Assembly: GCA_040755715.1 (NCBI GenBank)
Contig: JBFLXN010000008.1
Coordinates: forward strand, 1 to 31,328
Reading direction: 5' to 3'
Origin: JBFLXN01 sp040755715 [NCBI: Candidatus Edwardsbacteria bacterium]
GTDB lineage: Bacteria > Edwardsbacteria > AC1 > JBFLXN01
Length of the DNA stretch: 31,328 bases
Part shown: in pieces, positions 25,255 through 31,328 of the stretch
Position numbering within the stretch: the stretch's first letter is position 1
Layout of the letters: each line of letters starts with the position of its first letter
Notes under the pieces: generated by a model
Told to the model about the DNA's origin: nothing
The model's database searches: none
Seen by the model: only the letters and a program-made list of their open reading frames with translations
Position numbers and translations under genes: made by a program

Positions 25255-25440
25255 CAGAAATACGGAAACTAATAGAAATTTATTGAAATATAATACAGAA
25301 ATTTGTTGAAATTCATTGAAATTTATGGAAACTCATTGGAATTTATCTTTTTAATTAATTTCTATCAGTTTCAATCTATTTCTATGAATTTCTTCTTATA
25401 TTTCTACGAATTTCTATTTTTTCTGTGTAATTCTGTGGCT
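25255..25440 (-). repeat. GAAATT-family palindrome, second copy
   Basis: Units GGAAACTAATAGAAATTTAT, TTGAAATTCATTG and TGGAAACTC on the left face TTTCTATCAGTTTC, TTTCTATGAATTTC and ACGAATTTCTATTTTTTC on the right. The right end matches the element that covers the glycosyltransferase stop codon at 7315. Confidence 0.8.
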
Positions 25441-25527
25441 TTATTGAAATTCCTAGGCCTCAAGATACATATCGGCATATCACCGTATCAGCGCTTTGTA
25501 TCTCTGTAATTGTGTGAGGTAGTATTT

Positions 25528-26049
25528 CTATTTAGGAGCAAAGAGCACGACGATATTTCTTCCTTCTCTTCTTTTTGGTTGTTCTACTGTAGCCATTGCT
25601 TCTAAGTCTTTGACAAAGCGATTTAAGACCTTCTCTCCCAGCTCAATATGTGCTATTTCCCGTCCGTGAAATTCCATAGTTACCTTGACCTTATCCCTTT
25701 GTTCTAAAAAATTTTTTGCCTGTGACAATTTTACCTGGTAGTCATGTTCACCAATCTTCGGTCTTATTCTAATTCCTTTTATCTTAATTTCGTGCTGTTT
25801 CTTTTTCGCCTCTCTCCACTTCTTCTCCTCTTCATAGAGATATTTCCCATAATCTAGGATTTTGCACACTGGTGGACGGGCTTGAGGAGAGATTTCCACC
25901 AAGTCCAATTTCTTCTGTTGGGCTAAACGTAGTGCCTCTGCTGTTGGTATCACTCCAATTTGCTTACCTTCTGGGTCAATCACTCTAACTTGAGGCACTC
26001 GGATTTGATAATTGACCCTCAATTTTTTCTTAATAATATTCTTCTTCAC
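25528..26049 (-). CDS. infC: Translation initiation factor IF-3
   Basis: Binds the 30S subunit and checks start-codon pairing. The N-domain (RVNYQIRVPQVRVIDPEGKQIGVIPTAEALRLAQQKKLDLVEISPQARPPVCKILDYGKY) and C-domain (IRPKIGEHDYQVKLSQAKNFLEQRDKVKVTMEFHGRE to the end) are complete. The listed start is GTG at 26049, but AAGGAGG occupies 26055-26049, so that GTG overlaps the Shine-Dalgarno and can hardly be used. ATT at 26037 or 26034 is 11 or 14 bases further and gives a typical N-terminus (I-K-K-K-L-R-V-N). IF-3 genes are known for AUU starts that allow IF-3 to repress itself. The gene begins immediately after the toxin gene and is probably coupled to it. Confidence 0.95.
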   Translation of the reverse strand: MKKNIIKKKLRVNYQIRVPQVRVIDPEGKQIGVIPTAEALRLAQQKKLDLVEISPQARPPVCKILDYGKYLYEEEKKWREAKKKQHEIKIKGIRIRPKIGEHDYQVKLSQAKNFLEQRDKVKVTMEFHGREIAHIELGEKVLNRFVKDLEAMATVEQPKRREGRNIVVLFAPK

Positions 26050-26061
26050 CTCCTTATTTTA

Positions 26062-26355
26062 TCACCTTATTCTTTTCTTCCAATAGTCAGGTTCCCTGTT
26101 CAATTGCATAATTCCAATGATTAGAATTTCCTCTTCCACGACTTGGTAAATCACACCAAAGGGGAAACGGTTGGTCAGACAGCTCCTTGTATTTTTTGAC
26201 AATTTAGCCCATGCCGTAGGAAAATGAATTATCCTTTGAATCGTGGAATAAATTTCCTTTGCAAATTCCAAACCAAGTCCCGCTTGACATTCTTCATAAT
26301 AATTTATCTCTTCTAGAAACTCTTTCTTTGCCTCAGGATGGAAAGAGTATTTCAT
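26062..26355 (-). CDS. RelE/ParE-family toxin
   Basis: A 97-residue protein of the RelE/ParE fold. It starts MKYSFHPEAKKEFLEEINYYEE, followed by GLGLEFAKEIYSTIQRIIHFPTAW, then RFPFGVIYQVVEEEILIIGIMQLNREPDYWKKR, the order of helices and strands in this family. The protein could be an mRNA interferase or a gyrase poison, and the sequence does not separate the two. The ATG overlaps the antitoxin stop by four bases (ATGA), the usual translational coupling. The infC Shine-Dalgarno follows within a few bases of its stop. Confidence 0.88.
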   Translation of the reverse strand: MKYSFHPEAKKEFLEEINYYEECQAGLGLEFAKEIYSTIQRIIHFPTAWAKLSKNTRSCLTNRFPFGVIYQVVEEEILIIGIMQLNREPDYWKKRIR

Positions 26356-26582
26356 TTATAAAATTTCCCTCGAATTTCCTTAAAAACTTCATTTCCGGGT
26401 ATAGTCTTAACCTTGCTAGTCTTAATTTCATTAACCCTTCTTTCAGCTTCTTTTGCCCACAATGCATCTATTTCTTTTTGTGTGGGATGCAGGCTATTAA
26501 GAATCTTCTCCACTAATTTAGTTTTAATGTCTACAGGTAAAGACTCAACCGTTGAAATTAGTGCGTTTGTTTTTGTTGCCAT
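26352..26582 (-). CDS. Addiction-module antitoxin component
   Basis: A 76-residue protein of the short addiction-module family (TIGR02574-like). It has STVESLPVDIKTKLVEKILNSL near the N-terminus and the typical WAKEAERRVNEIKTSKVKTIPGNEVFKEIR segment that wraps the toxin. It is translated first and overlaps the toxin by four bases. It begins 33 bases after thrS, so both genes should be co-transcribed from the thrS promoter unless they have their own. Confidence 0.88.
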   Translation of the reverse strand: MATKTNALISTVESLPVDIKTKLVEKILNSLHPTQKEIDALWAKEAERRVNEIKTSKVKTIPGNEVFKEIRGKFYK

Positions 26583-26615
26583 AGCCTAACCTCGCTTTTT
26601 GGGGGGCTTTGCCTC

Positions 26616-28544
26616 TCAAGTCACAGATTTTTTTTCAATTTCGTCCCTTATTCTCTCTAAGAATTCCTTTAAGGCGAAATTTCCCAAGTCTCCTTTACCT
26701 CTTTGTCGCACCGATATATTTTCTGCTTTTTCCTCCTTAGCCCCCACAATGACCATATAAGGGACTTTCTGTAATTCCGCATCTCTGATTTTGGCTTGGA
26801 GTTTCTCGTGACGCAGGTCTGCTTCTACTCTAATCTTTTTTTCTTTAAAATGTTGTCCAATTTTTTGGGCATATTCAGTCTGTTTTTCTGTCAGGTTCAT
26901 TATCACTACTTGAACTGGAGCTAACCAGAGAGGGAAAGCGCCGGCATAATGTTCAATCAACACGCCGAAGAATCTTTCTAATGAGCCTAAAAGAGCCCGG
27001 TGAACCATATAGGGACGATAGGGTTTTCCGTCTTCAGCAATATAGGTGAGGTCAAAGCGTTCTGGCAGATTAAAATCAAATTGAATGGTCATACATTGCC
27101 AGGGACGACCCAGGGCATCTTTGATATGCAAATCAATCTTTGGTCCGTAAAAAGCGCCCCCCCCTTCATCAATTTGATATTCCTGATTAGCCTTCATTAA
27201 AGCTAATTTCAGAACTTCTATAGCCCTATTCCAATTATTCGGTTCACCGACAAATTTTTCCGGTCGGGTGGCTAAATAAATATCAAATTCAGAAAAGCCG
27301 AAACTTCTTAAGAAATCCAGAGTAAAATGAAAGGTTTTAATGATTTCTTCTTCTAATTGATCCGGGCGACAGAAGATGTGAGCATCATCAATGGTGAATC
27401 CGCGGACTCTCATTAGCCCCTGCAAGACACCGGATTTCTCGTAACGGTAGACCGTTCCCATCTCTGCCATTCTCACGGGCATTTCTTTATAAGAATGTTG
27501 TCTGGTCTTGTAAATCATAATATGACCTGGGCAATTCATTGGTTTGACCCGATAAGGGCGTCCATCAATATCCATTGAGGAATACATTAAGTCAGCGTAG
27601 TTTTCCAGATGACCGCTAACTCTATAGACCTCCTCACTAGCAATATGTGGAGTATAGACGATTTCGTATCCATTTTCCAGATGTCTTTCTTTCCAGAAAT
27701 CCTCAATAACCATTCGGATGATGGTTCCTTTTGGGTGCCAGTGAACCAGCCCCCCCCCAATCTCTTCATGGATGCTATAGAGGTCTAATTCCTTGCCCAA
27801 TTTTCTATGGTCTCTTTTTTTGACTTCTTCCAAACGCCGAAGATGCGCTTCTAAGTCTTCCTGCTTCTCATAGGCGGTTCCGTAAATGCGTTGCAACATT
27901 GGGCGATTCTCATCGCCACGCCAATAGGCACCAGCCACTGAAAGAAGTTTGAAGGCCTTAAGATAACCTGTAGAAGGAATATGTGGACCACGACACAAAT
28001 CCACAAAATCGTCCTGATAATAGAGAGTAACTTTATCTCCTTCTAATTCGGACACTAATTCCAGTTTAAACTTCTGTCCTTTCTTTTGAAATAACTTCCG
28101 GGCTTCTTCTTTTGTCACTTCTTTACGAACGAAAGGCAAATTTCTTTTTATTATTTCTTTCATTCGTTCTTCAATTTTTGATAAATCGTCAGGGACAAAG
28201 GACTCCCTCTTCTCAAAATCATAATAGAATCCTTCCTCAATCGCCGGGCCGATACCCAATTTGACTTCAGGAAAAAGTTCTTGCACTGCTTGAGCCATAA
28301 TGTGGCTGGTACTATGCCGGTAAATTTCCTTTCCTTCAGGAGAATCAAAAGTAATAATTTCTACCCTTTGAGCATTTCCCTGTGAGCAATAGGAGAGGTC
28401 AACTAAATTGCCATCGATCCTACCGGCTAAAGCATCTTTTGCTGAAGGAGAAAACTTCGCCTCGGAGAGAATTTCCTGAATAGTATTCCCTTTTGAAGAA
28501 ACTCTCTTTTTCTGATTGAGAAAAATTATTTCAATTTCGTTCAT
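26616..28544 (-). CDS. thrS: Threonyl-tRNA synthetase
   Basis: Charges tRNA-Thr and edits mis-attached serine. The 642 residues contain an N-terminal TGS domain (1-60). The editing domain has HSTSHIMAQAVQELFP and YYDFEKRESF, plus the distal CRGPHIPSTG. The class II core has the zinc-binding cysteine and histidine in MNCPGHIMIYK. Motif 2 region GTVYRYEKSG...RVRGFTIDDAHIF and a C-terminal anticodon domain (PLWLAPVQVVIMNLTEKQ to the end) follow. Runs of nine C (27750-27758) and eight C (27157-27164) on the plus strand encode glycine stretches. The promoter lies so near the ATG that a regulatory leader of the usual kind is impossible. Confidence 0.97.
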   Translation of the reverse strand: MNEIEIIFLNQKKRVSSKGNTIQEILSEAKFSPSAKDALAGRIDGNLVDLSYCSQGNAQRVEIITFDSPEGKEIYRHSTSHIMAQAVQELFPEVKLGIGPAIEEGFYYDFEKRESFVPDDLSKIEERMKEIIKRNLPFVRKEVTKEEARKLFQKKGQKFKLELVSELEGDKVTLYYQDDFVDLCRGPHIPSTGYLKAFKLLSVAGAYWRGDENRPMLQRIYGTAYEKQEDLEAHLRRLEEVKKRDHRKLGKELDLYSIHEEIGGGLVHWHPKGTIIRMVIEDFWKERHLENGYEIVYTPHIASEEVYRVSGHLENYADLMYSSMDIDGRPYRVKPMNCPGHIMIYKTRQHSYKEMPVRMAEMGTVYRYEKSGVLQGLMRVRGFTIDDAHIFCRPDQLEEEIIKTFHFTLDFLRSFGFSEFDIYLATRPEKFVGEPNNWNRAIEVLKLALMKANQEYQIDEGGGAFYGPKIDLHIKDALGRPWQCMTIQFDFNLPERFDLTYIAEDGKPYRPYMVHRALLGSLERFFGVLIEHYAGAFPLWLAPVQVVIMNLTEKQTEYAQKIGQHFKEKKIRVEADLRHEKLQAKIRDAELQKVPYMVIVGAKEEKAENISVRQRGKGDLGNFALKEFLERIRDEIEKKSVT

Positions 28545-28554
28545 GGCATAGGAA

Positions 28555-28563
28555 ATTATACCA
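28555..28563 (-). promoter_or_regulatory. Extended -10 promoter giving a near-leaderless thrS mRNA
   Basis: TGG-TATAAT (28563-28555) is ten bases from the thrS ATG, so the mRNA would start around 28548. No -35 match is obvious, as expected for an extended -10. There is no Shine-Dalgarno sequence. Confidence 0.6.
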
Positions 28564-28757
28564 CGGATTCATCCTGTCTCGCACCGAGGGTGCTCGGCAC
28601 GAGGTGAACGGAAACACGGAATCACATTTTTGTGTAATGTGTTAGGTGAAATGTGTAATGTAATCGTCGTGTTCTTCATTACACATCAAACATTTCACAT
28701 TACACAATTAGTTCTGGTAAATTCAGTGTTTCCCTGCCCGACGGCAGGCGGGCGTGG
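28561..28757. repeat. Nested repeats upstream of thrS
   Basis: A GTAATG palindrome (TGTGTAATGTG...GAAATGTGTAATG against CATTACACATCAAAC...TTTCACATTACACA, about 28634-28708) sits inside outer CACGGATTC/GGAAACACGGAATC and AGTGTTTCCC arms. A GC-rich CCCGACGGCAGGCGGGC module follows. The remaining bases up to 28929 hold the terminator and no gene. Confidence 0.75.
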
Positions 28758-28814
28758 TAAGGTTTTTTTTCTTGATATTTGTTTTTAAGTATAGCAAAAA
28801 TAGGATAAAGAAAG

Positions 28815-28857
28815 CAAGAAAAAAAGAAGGCATTCCTTTTTGTAAACTGGAACGCCT
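28815..28857 (-). terminator. Rho-independent terminator of the secreted protein gene
   Basis: On the minus strand GGCGTTCC and GGAATGCC form a stem with a 12-base loop, followed by TTCTTTTTTTCTT. It lies about 70 bases beyond the stop of the protein at 28930. Confidence 0.8.
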
Positions 28858-28929
28858 CCTTTCTTTACCTCTCTCCTTCACTCTCCAGCTACACTACAAC
28901 CATTGTTTCGGGGAAAATTTGCGGAGAGG

Positions 28930-30975
28930 TCACCGCAGAACTACCATCTTCTTTGTCTCGGCGAAGCCGCCAGCATCTAATTGATAGTAGTATGTGCCAG
29001 AAGCAACAGACTTGCCTGAACTATCTTTTCCATCCCACTTGACTTCATAAATGCCTGGCTTCTTCTTCTCATCTACAAGTATCCTTACTAACTGACAGTT
29101 GACATTGTATATTTTTATTCGGACATTGCAGTCTTTAGCTATTTGATATTTGATAGCAGTAGCCTGATTGAATGGATTCGGGTAGTTCTGCATTAACCTC
29201 CATTCCGCATTCCGCATTCCGCATTCCGCATTCTGTTGCTCCTCCGCTCCTGTCAATATACCAAACCAGTGCAGCATATCTCTCATTACTACCTCTGGTT
29301 GAAACATACCTTCAAAGGGACAGGTGAAAATAACTGTTTTGAAATATCCCCCGCTATGGCTTATACAGGCTAAATTGTGTGTCGTATCTCCACCATCAAG
29401 CCATTTCATTACCCCTTGGGAAAACCCACTTAAAGTGTCCAATTGGTCAGGAAAGTTTTCCTTAGAACGCCAGTAAATAGGTACACTCTTAGAGGTAACA
29501 AAGCCTCCGGGCGCAGCTTCTAATTTCCATAAGCTATCTACCTTAATCCAATCAGTAAAATTTTCTTTTGGATAAGAAAGATGAAAATAATAGTCAAAGA
29601 GCGAATCGGATAATTGAATCTGATTATAAGCATCAGCAATCGTATTCCAGAGAATCCACATCCCGGAAAGGCATAGATTTTTGGGCTTGATTGAAGTTCC
29701 GCTCTCAAGCCAGCGAATGAGTCCAGCCCTATCAGATGGACTCAAAGATAGGTTTGCATAACTGCTTGAAGCAGGGTTGCCATTTGATGTCCCTGTATAC
29801 CAAACAATTACATCATAGAGATTTAACAGCTCATCTCTGACACCACCCCAGCAGGGATAATCCCAGAGGTCATATTTAGTAGAATCAAAGCCATTCTCCT
29901 GGAGAATCCTTACATATAGAGTATCCCAGTATTCAGGCACATTATAGCCGTCATACTCATCGCTTACCAAAAGAATCTTTGCCTCAGTGGTTTGAATGGA
30001 CATCTTTAAGGTATCATTTTTGAGATTCTGATCTGTAGGCAATTGGGTATAAACAGTGGCGTTACTCTTTATTTCGGGTAGTGACGGAGGAGCCCAATTT
30101 TCAAAGGTGACAGTTTTTTGCGAGTTTGAACCAATTATTACTTTCTTGGTGCAAGAGTATAGAGAAGTTCCTTCTATCCTGAAGGTAACATCAACTGTAT
30201 CAGGATTCCTCGCTAGATTTTTAATTATTGCCTGTGGTTGAATGATTGTATTCGGTTTAACAAATCTCTCTGGGGCGGTGATAGATATAGGAGCCACATC
30301 ATGGTCAGCGAGATCTACAATTGCTCGGATGCAGAGGTCACCTATACCTCCGGCATCGTAGAATCTGGTCCAAGATATGCTGTCACCAATCCAACTGCGG
30401 TCTGGATAATTGGTAAGCTGGTCGCTTACAGCCAAGGTGGTGTCAGCACCTGAAGGGAAGGGCAAAAAATAACCAATAGCAAAATCGTCTTCATCAAAAT
30501 AAGGCTGAGGCAAATCAATTTGTATCCATCCGGTAGCCGAGGTGAAATAGATAGGTCCCATCTTTATTTTTCCTGGGCGATTATTCACACTATCCCAATC
30601 CCAGACATAGAGACTACAAGAGACAGGAGAACCGCTATAAACCCAGAGATAGACTAAAGCGGCTCTGACAGGATTTGTTGAGGTGGGGCTAAATCTCACT
30701 GCCCAGTAGGGCACATCTGCATAGGAACCCCAATAGGGACCGGTATCATATTTCAATGTCTCAGCCGGAGACTTTGTGGTAGTTATCTCATTTGAGTGAA
30801 AGACCTCTATCTTTCCCATATTAAAAACCTTTGTATCTCTATTTTCTCCTGGTTCAATAGTGACACCTTGCAATGAAGGCGCTACGAGTGGCTTGGAGTA
30901 CCGGGAGCGATCCTGAACCAAAACAGAGGTAGGTAAAACTGTGGAGAGCAATAAAGCCACCATTATCTTTTTCAT
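28930..30975 (-). CDS. Secreted protein with C-terminal sorting domain (T9SS/FlgD-Ig type)
   Basis: A 681-residue protein. MKKIMVALLLSTVLPTSVLVQ is a signal peptide; the start at 30975 has GGGAG upstream, while an earlier in-frame ATG lies in that ribosome-binding site. The N-terminal half has a beta-sandwich with VYLWVYSGSPVSCSLYVWDWD, followed by a CARDB-like Ig domain (ADHDVAPISITAPERFVKPN to about residue 320). The next part (KILLVSDEYDGYNVPEYWDTLYVRILQENGFDSTKYDLWDYP...LYDVIVWYTG) looks like a class I glutamine-amidotransferase-like or flavodoxin-like fold. The last ~85 residues (NYPNPFNQATAIKYQI...KIYNVNCQLVRILVDEKK...WDGKDSSGKSVASGTYYYQL) are the sorting domain used for export through the type IX system and surface attachment. 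The exact function is unknown. Confidence 0.85.
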   Translation of the reverse strand: MKKIMVALLLSTVLPTSVLVQDRSRYSKPLVAPSLQGVTIEPGENRDTKVFNMGKIEVFHSNEITTTKSPAETLKYDTGPYWGSYADVPYWAVRFSPTSTNPVRAALVYLWVYSGSPVSCSLYVWDWDSVNNRPGKIKMGPIYFTSATGWIQIDLPQPYFDEDDFAIGYFLPFPSGADTTLAVSDQLTNYPDRSWIGDSISWTRFYDAGGIGDLCIRAIVDLADHDVAPISITAPERFVKPNTIIQPQAIIKNLARNPDTVDVTFRIEGTSLYSCTKKVIIGSNSQKTVTFENWAPPSLPEIKSNATVYTQLPTDQNLKNDTLKMSIQTTEAKILLVSDEYDGYNVPEYWDTLYVRILQENGFDSTKYDLWDYPCWGGVRDELLNLYDVIVWYTGTSNGNPASSSYANLSLSPSDRAGLIRWLESGTSIKPKNLCLSGMWILWNTIADAYNQIQLSDSLFDYYFHLSYPKENFTDWIKVDSLWKLEAAPGGFVTSKSVPIYWRSKENFPDQLDTLSGFSQGVMKWLDGGDTTHNLACISHSGGYFKTVIFTCPFEGMFQPEVVMRDMLHWFGILTGAEEQQNAECGMRNAEWRLMQNYPNPFNQATAIKYQIAKDCNVRIKIYNVNCQLVRILVDEKKKPGIYEVKWDGKDSSGKSVASGTYYYQLDAGGFAETKKMVVLR
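29201..29233 (-). repeat. 7-bp tandem repeat in the linker of the sorting domain
   Basis: Four copies of CATTCCG plus a 5-base partial copy on the plus strand. On the coding strand it reads N-A-E-C-G-M-R-N-A-E-W. The same sequence, with surrounding bases, recurs at the right end of the window. Confidence 0.9.
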
Positions 30976-31002
30976 AGGTTTATCTCCCATTCAAGTGTTT
31001 TT

Positions 31003-31328
31003 TTATTTGAGCAAAATCATTTTTTTTGTGCTTGCATAATCACCTGCTTGCAAGTGATAAAAATATACACCGTTAGCCACGCTTTTGTTATTTTCATCTC
31101 GCCCGTCCCATTTTACTGAATAATAGCCTGTAGATTGTTTTGCGTCTACTAATGTCCTCACCAACTGCCCGGCAATGTTGTAGATTTTCAATGACAAGTG
31201 AGAAGTGGGAAGTGAGAAGTAAGAAGTATTCTTTCCATTTCCACTTCCTACTTCATACTTGATACTTGTGGTTTGCCTGAACGGATTCGGATAGTTCTGC
31301 ATTAACCTCCATTCCGCATTCCGCATTC
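31003..31328 (-). CDS. C-terminal part of a second sorting-domain protein
   Basis: Only the C-terminal ~107 residues are in the window; the gene continues beyond 31328, and the first Met visible is internal. It shows NYPNPFRQTTSIKYEV, a low-complexity loop, LKIYNIAGQLVRTLVDAKQSTGYYSVKWDGRDENNKSVANGVYFYHLQAGDY and a basic end ASTKKMILLK, the same sorting-domain plan as the downstream protein. The DNA over the MRNAEWRLMQNYPNPF junction is almost identical in both. The loop before LKIYN is about 12 residues longer than in the neighbour and is encoded by a repeat. Confidence 0.85.
   Translation of the reverse strand, partial: MRNAEWRLMQNYPNPFRQTTSIKYEVGSGNGKNTSYFSLPTSHLSLKIYNIAGQLVRTLVDAKQSTGYYSVKWDGRDENNKSVANGVYFYHLQAGDYASTKKMILLK
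31190..31262 (-). repeat. GAAGTGAGAAGT palindrome inside the sorting domain
   Basis: On the plus strand GACAAGTGAGAAGTGGGAAG and GTGAGAAGTAAGAAGTA are faced by TTTCCACTTCCTACTTC and ATACTTGATACTTG. The element lies in frame in the loop S-Y-F-S-L-P-T-S-H-L-S-L. Confidence 0.75.

Noticed and set aside
24662-25527. L20-type autoregulatory leader in the infC-rpmI-rplT region
   Set aside because: The spacers are occupied by repeats and no pseudoknot-like mimic of 23S rRNA could be recognised by eye.

Overview
The window reads as a piece of an uncultivated Gram-negative bacterium with moderately low GC. Outer-membrane genes (an OmpA-like porin, a LolC/E permease), two secreted proteins with type IX-style C-terminal sorting domains, a probable sphingolipid gene pair and very repeat-rich spacers suggest an FCB-type or candidate-phylum lineage (WOR-3/Stahlbacteria-like genomes come to mind). 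That placement is inference, as there is no rRNA gene here. No tRNA, insertion sequence, phage gene or CRISPR array was seen.

Layout. At the far left a divergent minus-strand gene starts and leaves the window, behind a near-consensus promoter. The plus strand (166-16584) then carries a Cys-rich zinc-binding protein, ligA, a lipoprotein-type isoaspartyl methyltransferase, an OmpA-like outer-membrane protein behind a strong promoter and a long leader, an MGDG-synthase/MurG-type glycosyltransferase, an SDR reductase, a serine-palmitoyltransferase-like enzyme, a decayed nucleotidyltransferase, a sugar-nucleotide pyrophosphorylase fused to a phosphomannomutase-like domain, two small membrane proteins, lysS and a lolC/E permease. 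The block from 6145 to 12731 looks like envelope (glyco)lipid and sugar synthesis. The minus strand (16721-28544) is a recognisable housekeeping cluster, in transcription order thrS, antitoxin, toxin, infC, rpmI, rplT, pheS, pheT, a zapB-like gene, zapA, 6S RNA, rny and ymdB. It joins translation, division-ring assembly, the RNA polymerase regulator 6S RNA and RNA turnover, with a toxin-antitoxin pair wedged between thrS and infC. The right end (minus strand) holds two secreted proteins with related C-terminal domains.

The most striking feature is the non-coding DNA. Nearly every spacer is filled with palindromic elements whose arms are short degenerate tandem repeats (families based on ATCTGTG, GAAATT, GTAATG, GGGTTTGTT, CGCAAA, TCAAAAT and others), often nested inside each other. 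The same kind of sequence also lies in frame inside genes: in the signal peptide of the methyltransferase, in a core strand of the glycosyltransferase, over that gene's stop codon, and in the linker and a loop of the sorting domains. This resembles the Rickettsia palindromic elements in behaviour, but here many unrelated families take part.

A second theme is the use of promoters placed so close to the start codon that the mRNA would be leaderless or nearly so (the glycosyltransferase, the SDR, thrS and possibly ligA), side by side with genes that have full Shine-Dalgarno sites.
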